From the NCBI GenBank assembly GCA_017521285.1, contig JAFXDG010000004.1, positions 1 to 56,779 of the forward strand: a DNA stretch of 56,779 bases, in the 5' to 3' direction. Below, piece by piece: positions 16,865 through 26,385 of the stretch. Within the stretch, counting starts at the first letter, position 1; the number at the start of each line of letters is the position of its first letter. Position numbers and translations under genes: made by a program. Below the pieces are notes generated by a model. That model was not told the DNA's origin and made no database searches. It worked only from the letters and a program-made list of their open reading frames with translations. This DNA comes from Bacteroidaceae bacterium. GTDB taxonomy: Bacteria > Bacteroidota > Bacteroidia > Bacteroidales > Bacteroidaceae.

Positions 16865-19800
16865 TCCTTTCTTCTAAATATAAACAATTCTCCCAACTTG
16901 TTCACCTTGCGGCGAAGTACAAGACCGACACCCGTTTCGATAATTTCACCTTCAAGGATGCTCTCATAGTTGCGGGTATGGAACAATCGTACATAACGTG
17001 TACCGCTGTCATCCAACCGCCACTCCAACGAAATGTCGTCGATGAACGAACTGCCCTCGCCTTCAGCCACAGCTTCATTACCCGTAGAGATACGCCCCCC
17101 AACAATAACGCTCAAACGATTGTTCCAAAATCGTTTGGCAAAACGGAAGGAGTAGTCGGTTCCGCCTGGAGTGGTACCGTCAGCGGCATAATTGTCCTCC
17201 ACACCAATGCTGACATCCACTGTCTTCAGAGCACTGCCGGCAATGTTGGTAATTTCGCTTTGCAAGAATGAGTTCAGGGCATTTCCCGTGTTGAATCCAC
17301 CACCATTCCGTCCCTGTCCACCGGCATATATACCTGTCACCAGCATAGTCACAGCCAGCTTGCCCCGCTCCTCGTCTGACATGGCAGCCAACTGGTTCTG
17401 CACGGTCACGTCTTCTGGAGCATCGAGCAAGAAGGCTATACCCATATTGTCCAGCGTATTCGTAATGGACACCCCCACATCGAAATTCACATAGCGCGAA
17501 CTGTTGTCCTCGCTCACCGAGGTACGCATCCGTTCCGTAGCGGTGATATTCAATAATGGATTGGCCGGATTTCCGGTAAACTCCACATAACTGCCATTGG
17601 CAATATTAAAAGTTTTCAGCGGGATAACCGGAAGCGAATATTTCATCTCCCCACTGTTGAGTGTATAACGGCCCGTCAACAGGAAATCGCCTTGTGGAGT
17701 GTATCGCATCGACAAGTTGCCTCCACCCTGTACCTCTACGTAATTATCGTTTCCCAAATCGACCTGCACTTCTGCCCCTTGGTCTATCTGTACGTTCAAC
17801 AATACATCAATTCCTCCGAGAGACACCTCTTCGTTGACCTTGGGTACATCAGTGGAATCGTTGAAATTCACGAAAGTGACCATACTGCCCAACCGGTCTT
17901 CCACCGTCAGGGCAGATTCTTTCAGCACATAGGTCACATCCGTATTCCCCAACACATTCATCGAACCCCGCACCACAGGGTTCGTCAGTTCCCCTTTAAT
18001 GGTAGAGTTGAGGGTGACGAAGACTTTGCCGTGCAACACCGAATGTTTGTTCTTCTTGGCATTCAGCAATTCGTACTCCACCGCCCGCATCTGCAAATCG
18101 GCCGTCATATGGGAAAAATTTTTCAGATTCACGTCTCCCGTCAAAGTGAAAGGATTCTTCCCCTTGGCATAGAGGGGAAAATCATCGAACTGTACGCGAT
18201 TGTCTCCGATAGTCACCGATGCCTGATCGGTATGCAAATCCACCGCATAGAGGGGAGAGTGGAGACGCACTGAGTCGAAGCGGACTTCCCCATCGATACG
18301 CGGAGCTGAAACAGAACCATCCACCGTCAGTTCGCCCTCTACCAAACCAGTCATAGTCACCACGTCGCGTGGCACAAAAGCATTGGCCATCTCCAAAGGC
18401 AGACGGTGCAAGCTAAGGGTTGCATCCAAGCGGTCATCGTCTTTTCCCTCTCCGCCAGCTGTGGGCGATGCATACTGTCCGCCCGCCGTAACAATCTCCT
18501 CTCCGTTGCGCATCAGTTGCAGGTCCACTAAATGCTGCCCCACCATCGTGGGCAAGTAAACGGCCTCCAATCCGAGCGTGCCTAAAGGGTATCCGTCGTA
18601 GGCCAGGCTGTCCACTTGCACAGTTCCACTAAAGGTATTATTCTCTGTATCCTTCACATAGTGCAATTCGGCATTCAATCGGCCTGCAATATCGGGGGCA
18701 TAAGGCAACACTGTCAAAATTTCCGCCAAATTCAAGTGAGTCAGATCGGCCGTAATATCCTGTAGTGCCTCTTCATTGGGCGACGAGTAAAGGCGCAATC
18801 CCGTACCGGCCCGATCGAGCAAAGTCACATTAGCCGTAACACGCCCCGAATCGCTGAGAGCGATATAGTTACTATCGTTCAACGTAAACGTGCGGAAGCC
18901 GATGACCGGATGGTCGGGGAAAAACGACAAGCGCATCCCCTCTTCCTCCCAAACGACACGCGCCCCCAATTCCAATCCTAAATCCTTCTTCCCATTGCGG
19001 AAATGTATCAAGGTGTTCCCCTCCCGATTGCTGAGAAGGGTGGTCAGATTGGCAGCAAACACCGGTTTCCGCTTGCCGGGCGCATTGCTCACCCCAAGGG
19101 TGGCAACGAGCGTCGTGTCATCCTTCATGGTCACATCCACCTTCACGGTATCAAACTCCAGACTATCTGTGCGGAAACTCAGAATGTCACCATCGACAGA
19201 CACCCCATTGAGGGGCGACGTGCGGATATCCACCATAGCCGACTCCATACTGAATCCGTTTGTGTGGTACAGATAATTGGCCACGGGATTCTCATGTCCC
19301 GCCGTCAGCGTCATGTTCATATCGGGCAGTTGATGTTTCATTTGACCTATATCAGCCCCCCGTTCCAACCACTCTTGTGCTTGAAGACATTGCAAAAAAA
19401 GGTCTGTCTGATTTATCAATGAACCGAGGCTGGCCGCTCCGTTCATCGTCACATCGAGGTCACCAGTCTCCACATGGGCATACAGGGAATCAGACCTCAT
19501 ATCCACCTGCATGGCAACAGCCAGCGGCACTTCCGTCAGCTGCAGGGCCTGTATATTGCTTTCCATCACCTCCACTACAGCCTCAGCTTTCAGGGAGTCA
19601 CGATGTAGCAATCCCTCTGCACGAGCCTGCATTTCAAGAGCTGGATTACGACTTTCCAAAGTCAGTTGTGCCCGATGCTCTTCCAATGAAGCCAATAGAG
19701 CGACATCCGAAACCAACTGGACACCATATTGCAAACTGTCAACCCTCACGTCGGCCGTCAGATGCGTAGCCTTGGCATAGAGGTCTGTGCCTCGTCCCAT

Positions 19801-21333
19801 AGCCTCAACGCGAGCAGTCAGGTGTCCCAATGAATCTTTGGGAAGAAAGCGATGCAGCGCCAAACTGTCAGTGCGGATCCTCAAGGCATACTCCTCCGAA
19901 CGGATATCGTAGTGTGCCCGTGCCCGCAGCCATCCATCGCGTTCATGCAGAGAGAGGCGGGCTTCGTATCGTGTTTTTTCAGCCCCAAGGGTACCTTTCA
20001 GTGCCACCCCCCGGGGTATCTGTATAGAGGAACTGTCTGCCACAAACAGGGGCAACAAGGAATTGACATCGTACGCCACAGCCTGCCATGCCACTTGTCC
20101 CGTGCGACGTCCATCGTCCATCAAGTGACGGACCTCACCGCTGGCATTCACCCGAGCCACACTGTCCTGATGTAGTTGCAGAGTGTCCAATAACAACCGC
20201 TCCGTATTGCCCCGCAAGGCTACACGCAATTCCAACGGTGATTTGTAGGCTACAGCCATCGGATAAAACAGTGACACATCCGTCGGACTGACCTGCCCCT
20301 CAATCTCTACGTCCAACCTCTCCTTTCCACTTTTCTTCAAGGCATTCCAGGGAAGATCAATCGCAGCCTGCAAACGCGACGAAACCGTTTGGGCCAACAA
20401 ATCAGGCAGCCTGATGCCCACACTGTCCATCCGTAAGGTTCCTTCAGTGTGCTTCAACCAAAGTCCCGAACGCTCGCGCAAAGCCAATTGACGGACATGT
20501 CCCCGTACCTCTTTTCCTTGGTAAAAAATAGAATCCAGTTCCGCATCAACCTTGGAAGCGGCTATATGTCCTAAGTCAAATCCCATCCGAGGCATTTGAG
20601 TGTTGGTATCGTAAGAGATACGGCCATTGGCCAGTGCAAAATGAGTTGCTCCGTATGCCGAAGCAGTCAAATCAAAATGTGCTCCTACAACTTCAGCCCT
20701 CTCCCACCCGGCCATCAGCGTCAAGGTGTCGGCGGGTATCTGCAGGCGGAAATCCACCTGTTCCAATTCGGCTTTGCCCACACGAATTTTCCACTGCGCA
20801 GGTACAGAGGAAGAATCCTGAGAAACCGTGTCAGGACGCAGAACGATGGATACATCAGCCCCTTGCAACGACAGGCTTCTGACCTCCACCTCTTCGCGAG
20901 TAAGGTCCACCTCTCCTCTCCTCAGACGCAACTGTCCGATGCGTCCGTCAATCTCAGCTGTAGGAATCAGATGCCCCGTGTGGGCCACCATGTCAGTCAA
21001 ACCTATGCCGTCAACCTCCACCTCGCCACGTAGCAGCGGCCACAGAGCCACGCCCGCACGCAATTCGCCGACGGAAACCAACGTGTCCCCCCTCAGGCTG
21101 TCCATGGCCACCACCCCCCTCAGCGCCAGGTCCAATGGAAATGCCAACCGGATACGTTCCACACGAATATCCATGCCTGTAGCGTCGGAAGCCACACGAG
21201 CCGCCCGCTCCACTGCCCAATGTTGCACTTGTGGCAGATAGAGCAACGTAAGCAAAGCCGTGAACACGACAAACGGAGCGGCAAACATCAGCGCCACCAC
21301 ACGTCCTACATATTTCCGTTTATGATTTTCCAT
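16861..21333 (-). CDS. tamB: TamB-like translocation and assembly module protein
   Basis: 1490 residues from the ATG at 21333 (the in-frame TTG at 21381 falls inside the predicted promoter). One N-terminal membrane anchor (about residues 9-32) is followed by a very long beta-rich AsmA/TamB-like region. It ends in the DUF490 domain with the features TGRYTLNSGEMKYS, ITATERMRTSVSED and RFAKRFWNNRLSVIVGG. It spans the periplasm as a lipid-conducting bridge between the inner membrane and the TamL barrel. The order tamB-tamL with a four-base overlap is the usual Bacteroidetes arrangement. Confidence 0.92.
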   Translation of the reverse strand: MENHKRKYVGRVVALMFAAPFVVFTALLTLLYLPQVQHWAVERAARVASDATGMDIRVERIRLAFPLDLALRGVVAMDSLRGDTLVSVGELRAGVALWPLLRGEVEVDGIGLTDMVAHTGHLIPTAEIDGRIGQLRLRRGEVDLTREEVEVRSLSLQGADVSIVLRPDTVSQDSSSVPAQWKIRVGKAELEQVDFRLQIPADTLTLMAGWERAEVVGAHFDLTASAYGATHFALANGRISYDTNTQMPRMGFDLGHIAASKVDAELDSIFYQGKEVRGHVRQLALRERSGLWLKHTEGTLRMDSVGIRLPDLLAQTVSSRLQAAIDLPWNALKKSGKERLDVEIEGQVSPTDVSLFYPMAVAYKSPLELRVALRGNTERLLLDTLQLHQDSVARVNASGEVRHLMDDGRRTGQVAWQAVAYDVNSLLPLFVADSSSIQIPRGVALKGTLGAEKTRYEARLSLHERDGWLRARAHYDIRSEEYALRIRTDSLALHRFLPKDSLGHLTARVEAMGRGTDLYAKATHLTADVRVDSLQYGVQLVSDVALLASLEEHRAQLTLESRNPALEMQARAEGLLHRDSLKAEAVVEVMESNIQALQLTEVPLAVAMQVDMRSDSLYAHVETGDLDVTMNGAASLGSLINQTDLFLQCLQAQEWLERGADIGQMKHQLPDMNMTLTAGHENPVANYLYHTNGFSMESAMVDIRTSPLNGVSVDGDILSFRTDSLEFDTVKVDVTMKDDTTLVATLGVSNAPGKRKPVFAANLTTLLSNREGNTLIHFRNGKKDLGLELGARVVWEEEGMRLSFFPDHPVIGFRTFTLNDSNYIALSDSGRVTANVTLLDRAGTGLRLYSSPNEEALQDITADLTHLNLAEILTVLPYAPDIAGRLNAELHYVKDTENNTFSGTVQVDSLAYDGYPLGTLGLEAVYLPTMVGQHLVDLQLMRNGEEIVTAGGQYASPTAGGEGKDDDRLDATLSLHRLPLEMANAFVPRDVVTMTGLVEGELTVDGSVSAPRIDGEVRFDSVRLHSPLYAVDLHTDQASVTIGDNRVQFDDFPLYAKGKNPFTLTGDVNLKNFSHMTADLQMRAVEYELLNAKKNKHSVLHGKVFVTLNSTIKGELTNPVVRGSMNVLGNTDVTYVLKESALTVEDRLGSMVTFVNFNDSTDVPKVNEEVSLGGIDVLLNVQIDQGAEVQVDLGNDNYVEVQGGGNLSMRYTPQGDFLLTGRYTLNSGEMKYSLPVIPLKTFNIANGSYVEFTGNPANPLLNITATERMRTSVSEDNSSRYVNFDVGVSITNTLDNMGIAFLLDAPEDVTVQNQLAAMSDEERGKLAVTMLVTGIYAGGQGRNGGGFNTGNALNSFLQSEITNIAGSALKTVDVSIGVEDNYAADGTTPGGTDYSFRFAKRFWNNRLSVIVGGRISTGNEAVAEGEGSSFIDDISLEWRLDDSGTRYVRLFHTRNYESILEGEIIETGVGLVLRRKVNKLGELFIFRRKE

Positions 21334-21378
21334 TCCTACACACGTCAGAGAGAGGGGGAGACATCCTCTTTTCGGAAG

Positions 21379-21386
21379 CAAAGATA
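21379..21386 (-). promoter_or_regulatory. -7 box upstream of tamB
   Basis: Reads TATCTTTG on the minus strand, matching TAnnTTTG; a good -33 box is not evident. A start a few bases downstream would exclude the TTG at 21381 and supports the ATG at 21333. Confidence 0.5.
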
Positions 21387-21520
21387 GTGCAATCCCTTCA
21401 GAAAAAGGCAGAATCCCGAAGTATTTAATACTTCTTTATACGAAAAACAGAAGAATCCGCTAAAAGTTTTCCGAAATCTGACAGAATCCCGTCCGTTCCG
21501 TACTCAAGTTTTGCCCAATA

Positions 21521-21574
21521 GAAAAAATGCAACTTGCAAAACAGGTAAATGAGCACTGCATTTCAATCAAAAAC
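21521..21574. repeat. Short dispersed repeat related to 38752-38805
   Basis: AAAAAATGCAACTTGCAAAA, then AGGTAAATG and CTGCATTTCAA, matches the sequence at 38752-38805 with few changes. It lies between tamB and btuF and codes for nothing visible. Confidence 0.7.
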
Positions 21575-21622
21575 AAAGTTAGGCACGAATTACACGGATA
21601 ACCAGCCCCCTACAGAGCGGGG

Positions 21623-22771
21623 TCATTCCACCAACGGAGTATAGTAGTGCAAAGAGACGAGGGAATCGGCACAAAGTTCGGGATGAAAGATACCGGCAAA
21701 CTCAGCCAACAGACGCTCGGGATGGAAAGGCACTTCGTCGTAAAAATGACTACGAGCCGTATTGCAACCGTACATACGACGGTTTTTATAAGCATCAAAA
21801 TGGGTATAAGGTTCATACTCAACAGCCAACGAGCGATACGTCCAGTCTTGCGGAGCATGGTAGCGGATGAGCCAGATGTCGGCACCGCGCGCCTTTTCAT
21901 AAATGGTCTCGAATGAATAGGGAGTTGAACCGCTATTAGTATTGTCGGCAAACAGATAACGGGCACCGGCATCAGCATACATACGGCCGATGGTGCTACC
22001 CCCACCCGACACATACCAAGCCGAAGGGCCTGCAGGCAGGTCAGCAAACACAGTAGGGCGCTCTGCACAAGCCTGTGCCCTGTGCTTCCATGCCAAATAA
22101 TCACTTTCAACAATGGCAAACAGCGAATCGGCTTCAGCAGCCCGACCATACAGGCGGCCATAGAAGCGCATCCACTCGGCACGCCCTAAGGCTGAAGTCT
22201 CCATATAGTCGGCACACTCAATGATAGGCACGCCCAATCTGTCCACACGTCCATATCCGCCACTATTCTCAAAGGGTGAGAGCAACAGGGCATCGGGCAT
22301 CAGGTCAATCATGCGCTCAATGTCGGGGCTTTGTCCGTTTCCCAAATCCACCATCTCCCCTTGTTGAAGGCGTTGTTGAACCTCCGGCTGATGGATATAT
22401 TTCGCATCACACACACCGGCCACGGCATCCAATGCCCCCAGCTCTGTCACCAATCCGCCATGCACCGCCGTATAGATGACCGAACGCTGCAGAGGCACCC
22501 TCACCACTGTTCCCTCGGGCAGGGTATCAGTGTCAACCTCCTTTCCTCGCGGCACAAGCACATAGGAGTGCAACGTCTTCAGTGTGTCCCACGGATTGCG
22601 CAAGGTGACAAGGGTGTAACCGGGACACTCCACCACCTGCAAGTGGGAAGCATGACGGATGTCCAGCGTATCGCCCGCAGGCAGGGGTGCACGATTCCCC
22701 TCCCCGTCACACGACGGGAAGAGGAAGGCAAATGTGCAAACAGCTATGATAGTAAAAACAAAGCTTCGCAT
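21623..22771 (-). CDS. btuF: BtuF-like periplasmic cobalamin-binding lipoprotein
   Basis: 382 residues with a lipobox FLFPSC (Cys20). The class III solute-binding fold is seen in RSVIYTAVHGGLVTELGALDAVAGVCD (split here by the lipid-anchored N-part), DIERMIDLMPDALLLSPFE and VPIIECADYMETSALGRAEW. These match the BtuF/FepB type that carries B12 or siderophores to an ABC importer. Placement third in a riboswitch-controlled operon with btuB and btuG argues for cobalamin. No btuCD genes follow in the window; the next gene on this strand is tamB, after 240 bases. Confidence 0.85.
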   Translation of the reverse strand: MRSFVFTIIAVCTFAFLFPSCDGEGNRAPLPAGDTLDIRHASHLQVVECPGYTLVTLRNPWDTLKTLHSYVLVPRGKEVDTDTLPEGTVVRVPLQRSVIYTAVHGGLVTELGALDAVAGVCDAKYIHQPEVQQRLQQGEMVDLGNGQSPDIERMIDLMPDALLLSPFENSGGYGRVDRLGVPIIECADYMETSALGRAEWMRFYGRLYGRAAEADSLFAIVESDYLAWKHRAQACAERPTVFADLPAGPSAWYVSGGGSTIGRMYADAGARYLFADNTNSGSTPYSFETIYEKARGADIWLIRYHAPQDWTYRSLAVEYEPYTHFDAYKNRRMYGCNTARSHFYDEVPFHPERLLAEFAGIFHPELCADSLVSLHYYTPLVE

Positions 22772-22774
22772 GAC

Positions 22775-23866
22775 TTATTCAAAGAACACCATCGCATTAG
22801 GTCCCTGCCCGCCACTCTCGAACTTTCCGACAAAAGTGCCGTCGGCCTTGAAGCGGTAGATGTCACCCTCACCGGCAGCGTAATGGGTGATGCCCACATA
22901 GATGTCGCCATTCTCGGGATTCACCTCCAGCATATAGACATTGCCAGTGGTCAGTTCCGCAGGAGCATCTTTCAGGAAAGAGGTCTCGCTCTTCTGCCTT
23001 GTACGGGTATCGTAGGTGTAGAAGGTGGTGGTGTAGTTCACCCAGTCGGCCGTACTGCAATAGACCACATAGAGTTTGTTGCCATACTCGGCCATGTGGG
23101 TACCCTGTCCGATGTTGCTGACGGTCTTTGTCTGACAGTCGTAGAGCTGCACAGGATAGGTGTAGGGGTCGGGATAAGCAGCGCCATAGCCTTGAATGAA
23201 GATGCAGTCGTTCACCTCGATGATGCGTTGGGGATTGGTCATGATAGTGACATGTTCGGCAGACTCAAAGGTGCGCAGGTCGATGATGGAGAGGCGGTTG
23301 TCGTAGCCCCAGCCACTATTGACCACGTAGAGCTTGCCATCTTCCTCCACCAACTGTTCGGGATTGTTGCCCACGGCCACCATCTTTTCGAAGGCCAATG
23401 TCTTGGCATCCAAGCGGGCCACATTTCCACTGTAAAGGGTCACATACACCTTTCCGTCTTCAGCCACTGCATAGCGGGGCTGTCCCTGCTCTTCGGTGAA
23501 AGCATAGCGGGCCAACTCCACACCGGCACCACTCAGACGGGTGATGTAGCTGGAGCCGTTCACAATGACGTAGATGTCGCCATTGTACCCAATCATATCC
23601 TGCGCTGTGTCGCCCAACTTCAGGCCACCATTCTGCTTGGCATAGATGTCAGTAATCACCTCGCCCGTAGCAGGATTGTAAAACGATACATTGGCATTGT
23701 TCATACCATAGATTCCTTCGTTCAGAACAAACGCACGCTGCTTGGGCAATACCACTTCAGCATTCTCGTTCCACTTGTCGTTGTCATCATCGTCCTCACA
23801 GGCGGTGAACACTGCACCCGTTGCCATCAGGCAGAGGGCACTCAAGAAAAGACTTCTAAGTTTCAT
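22775..23866 (-). CDS. btuG: BtuG-like surface cobalamin-capture lipoprotein
   Basis: 363 residues with a lipobox (FTACEDDDDND, Cys at about 23); the acidic residues after the cysteine are a surface-export signal in Bacteroides. The rest is a seven-bladed beta-propeller of the DUF5074/YncE type, with repeated strands such as GDIYVIVNGSSYITRL, GKVYVTLYSGNVARLD and KLYVVNSGWGYDNRLSIID. BtuG is known to sit on BtuB and bind B12 with extreme affinity. The gene lies between btuB and btuF, three bases before btuF. Confidence 0.9.
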   Translation of the reverse strand: MKLRSLFLSALCLMATGAVFTACEDDDDNDKWNENAEVVLPKQRAFVLNEGIYGMNNANVSFYNPATGEVITDIYAKQNGGLKLGDTAQDMIGYNGDIYVIVNGSSYITRLSGAGVELARYAFTEEQGQPRYAVAEDGKVYVTLYSGNVARLDAKTLAFEKMVAVGNNPEQLVEEDGKLYVVNSGWGYDNRLSIIDLRTFESAEHVTIMTNPQRIIEVNDCIFIQGYGAAYPDPYTYPVQLYDCQTKTVSNIGQGTHMAEYGNKLYVVYCSTADWVNYTTTFYTYDTRTRQKSETSFLKDAPAELTTGNVYMLEVNPENGDIYVGITHYAAGEGDIYRFKADGTFVGKFESGGQGPNAMVFFE

Positions 23867-23920
23867 TCTTTTTTTGTTTTAGGTTTTACATTCTATGATT
23901 TTATTAACCGATTAATCTTT

Positions 23921-25918
23921 TCAGAAAGAGAGAATCATTCCCACCCGCCACGAACGGCCGGGCATGGGATAATACTTGATGACCTCGTACTGCCGGTCGG
24001 TAAGGTTCACCACATCGGCCTGCAGGCGCAACGTAGCGGACTTTCCCAATTGGAAGCTGCGCGAAGCGGTAAGGCCATGCTCCACATAGCCCTCTATCTC
24101 GTTCGACGGGATATTCTGATCCATGAAGTAGCGCTTACCAACGGCCATCAGGTTGTACCCCACGTGCAGCCACGGAGTCTTCAGCACAGCCGAAGCATTG
24201 CCACTATGGCGCGGTGTATAGGGCAGTTGGTCCTTGTAGTTCTTGGCCGACGGATTGGTCAGGTCGAGTGCCTGCTGGAAGGTGTAGGCACCCGTCACAT
24301 CCACCTCACAGCCCCCAATGAGGGGAAACGAAGCGCCCAACGTAGCATCCACACCGTGAATCTCCACCTCGCCATAGTTGGCCATACGCCACACATACAC
24401 CGAGGGAAAGGCCACAATCTTGTCTTCCACCTTGTTATAATAGGCATCCACCGTCAAGGAGAGGCTATTGAGCCAATCCACAGGGCGGGCACTCCACGTC
24501 AGCCCCACGTTGTACTCCGTGGCATCTTCAGGACGCAGCGCAGTGTTGCCCGAGCGGCGGTAATAAAGGTCGTTGAAGGTGGGCACACGGAACGTATTCT
24601 TGTAGAGGGCACGCAAGTAGAGTGCCTCGCTGCTCCACGGCCTCCACGACAAGGAGAGGGAGGGGGAAAGATGACGGCGGTCGTCGGGCGTTGCACCCGA
24701 ACGGACTTCATCGGTCGTATAAGTGCCAGTCAGATTGGCCAGCAGATGCCATCCGCCCCATCGGAAGTCGGCATTCAAGGCCGTCAGCGAGGTCAGCCGC
24801 ACGGGGTTGGGACTGTCATCAATGTTGTTGCGCAAGGTGTTGACAAAGCCATCCTGTGCCAACGAGAGGGCCACGTATGGGGAGGGTTTCCAACAGACAG
24901 TGGCCGAAGCGTAATACTCATCCTGGCGGTGCACATCCACCTGACGGCCACCCTCGTACTTCACATTGGTATCCTCGTAACGGTTCCATGCATGGTTGTA
25001 CTTGGCCAAAGCACGCATCTTCCACTGGGGAGAAAATTGTTTTTCGTAAGCTATCTGGGTAAAGAAATTCTCATCCCACAGGCGTTCGCGTGCCGTAGGG
25101 TTGTAGAGGATGACACTGCCCGGCAATCCGCGCTCCGACCGATAGAAATAGCCCTTTCCCGTCAAGCGGCTCTCATCCCTGAAGGTATGATAGAGATTTC
25201 CCTCCACATGCCAGCTGCTGATGTCGGAGTTACGTCGGCGTTCGGTCGTCTCTGTCCGGCCATTGTCGAGAGTGAAGGGATAGATGCCGTCGGCACGCAT
25301 GTAGTCGCCCTCCACCATCAGAGCGGTGCGCGAAGCCACCTTACGGGCATAGCGCAATGACGGGGTGATGTATCCGAACGAACCGCCACTCACCCGGGTA
25401 CGCCACATGTCTTTTTCTCCTTCGGCAAAGGTTGGTTGCTGGGTGCGTATGCTCAAGATGCCTGCCGAGGCATAGGCACGGGCCGACTGGAGAAGGTCGC
25501 TCCCCTGCCCTACGGCCAACGAGACTTCCTCCACATTGTCCAAGGCAAAGCGCCCCACGTCAATCTGTCCGGCTTGCGCGTTGCTCACCGCCACCCCATC
25601 GTAACTCACGGCCGTATGGGCTACTCCAAGGCTTCGCACCGACACGGTCTTCAGTCCCCCGATGCCGCCATAGTCGCGCACAGTGACTCCGGCAAAGCGC
25701 TTCACGGCATCGGCCACACTCTGTGCTCCCAAAGCCTCCAGCTGCTCGCGCCCCATGGATTGCACCGGTTGGGCCGAAGCCACCTGCAAGGGAGTCCGAC
25801 GCGCCTTCACCGTCACTTCATCAATCGTGTGCAGGGTGTCAACCACCGACTGGGCACATACAGGAATGTTCAGCAAGCCACCCAACACCAACAGGTTGAG
25901 TACATAGCGTACACTCAT
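23921..25918 (-). CDS. btuB: BtuB-type TonB-dependent cobalamin receptor
   Basis: 665 residues. A signal peptide ends at VCAQ, then a TonB box (IDEVTVKA) and a plug domain (about 45-150, with SVADAVKRFAGVTVRDYGG). A 22-strand barrel ends in RSWRVGMILSF. It transports B12 across the outer membrane using TonB energy. It is the first gene after a complete cobalamin riboswitch, which fixes the substrate better than sequence alone. btuG starts 54 bases downstream. Confidence 0.93.
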   Translation of the reverse strand: MSVRYVLNLLVLGGLLNIPVCAQSVVDTLHTIDEVTVKARRTPLQVASAQPVQSMGREQLEALGAQSVADAVKRFAGVTVRDYGGIGGLKTVSVRSLGVAHTAVSYDGVAVSNAQAGQIDVGRFALDNVEEVSLAVGQGSDLLQSARAYASAGILSIRTQQPTFAEGEKDMWRTRVSGGSFGYITPSLRYARKVASRTALMVEGDYMRADGIYPFTLDNGRTETTERRRNSDISSWHVEGNLYHTFRDESRLTGKGYFYRSERGLPGSVILYNPTARERLWDENFFTQIAYEKQFSPQWKMRALAKYNHAWNRYEDTNVKYEGGRQVDVHRQDEYYASATVCWKPSPYVALSLAQDGFVNTLRNNIDDSPNPVRLTSLTALNADFRWGGWHLLANLTGTYTTDEVRSGATPDDRRHLSPSLSLSWRPWSSEALYLRALYKNTFRVPTFNDLYYRRSGNTALRPEDATEYNVGLTWSARPVDWLNSLSLTVDAYYNKVEDKIVAFPSVYVWRMANYGEVEIHGVDATLGASFPLIGGCEVDVTGAYTFQQALDLTNPSAKNYKDQLPYTPRHSGNASAVLKTPWLHVGYNLMAVGKRYFMDQNIPSNEIEGYVEHGLTASRSFQLGKSATLRLQADVVNLTDRQYEVIKYYPMPGRSWRVGMILSF

Positions 25919-25997
25919 CTACTACAAAAAAGATGTTTGTTTTACACAATTTCAATTCCCAGCACCTTTCCTCGAAGCACGGGGATTTTTGACTCTG

Positions 25998-26190
25998 TTT
26001 TGCAGGTCTTCTGACTTACTCCGTCGTTTGCTTGGCCTTCCCATACCTTATTATATAGAAGGAACAGTGGCTTTCGTGCTTAAGCAAACGTCCTGAAAGA
26101 ATTGGAGCTTACAGCAGCGGGACTGTTCGGGACTTTCACCCGATTCCCTTTTCATCCTACCCAGCCGCAGGGGCTTGTCGGAACAAAACG
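25998..26190 (-). promoter_or_regulatory. Cobalamin (AdoCbl) riboswitch
   Basis: On the minus strand the conserved parts appear in order: GGGTGAAAGTCCCGAAC, CCCGCTGCTGTAAGC, GCCACTG (26065-26071), GGGAAGGC and the final AGTCAGAAGACCTGC (26002-26016). Ligand binding should reduce expression of btuB-btuG-btuF. Confidence 0.95.
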
Positions 26191-26193
26191 GTG

Positions 26194-26224
26194 CAAAGGT
26201 AACGATTAAAATGATACGCGCAAA
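26194..26224 (-). promoter_or_regulatory. Promoter of the btu operon
   Basis: TTTG (26221-26224), 19 bases, then TACCTTTG (26194-26201) on the minus strand: a full match to the Bacteroidetes consensus, directly before the riboswitch. Confidence 0.8.
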
Positions 26225-26360
26225 GAAAATGACAGAAAAATGATAAAAAGAATAATAAGACAAAAGAACAAAAGAGGAAACCTTGTGTACTTATCCCCTT
26301 ATGTTCTTATATCTAAAAAACTATCGTTCTTTTATCTAAGAGCCTCACCTCTCTGCTCTT

Positions 26361-26384
26361 CCCCCTCGGAGGGGATTGAGGGGG
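26361..26384 (-). repeat. GC-rich hairpin after the permease stop codon
   Basis: CCCCCTC (26361-26367) pairs with GAGGGGG (26378-26384), beginning directly after the stop. It looks like a single copy of the REP-like palindrome and may act as a terminator or mRNA stabiliser. Confidence 0.55.
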
Positions 26385-26385
26385 G

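Noticed and set aside
22331-25360. 1009-codon open frame on the plus strand
   Set aside because: It lies antisense over btuF, btuG and btuB, whose families are clear; its translation has no recognisable domain.
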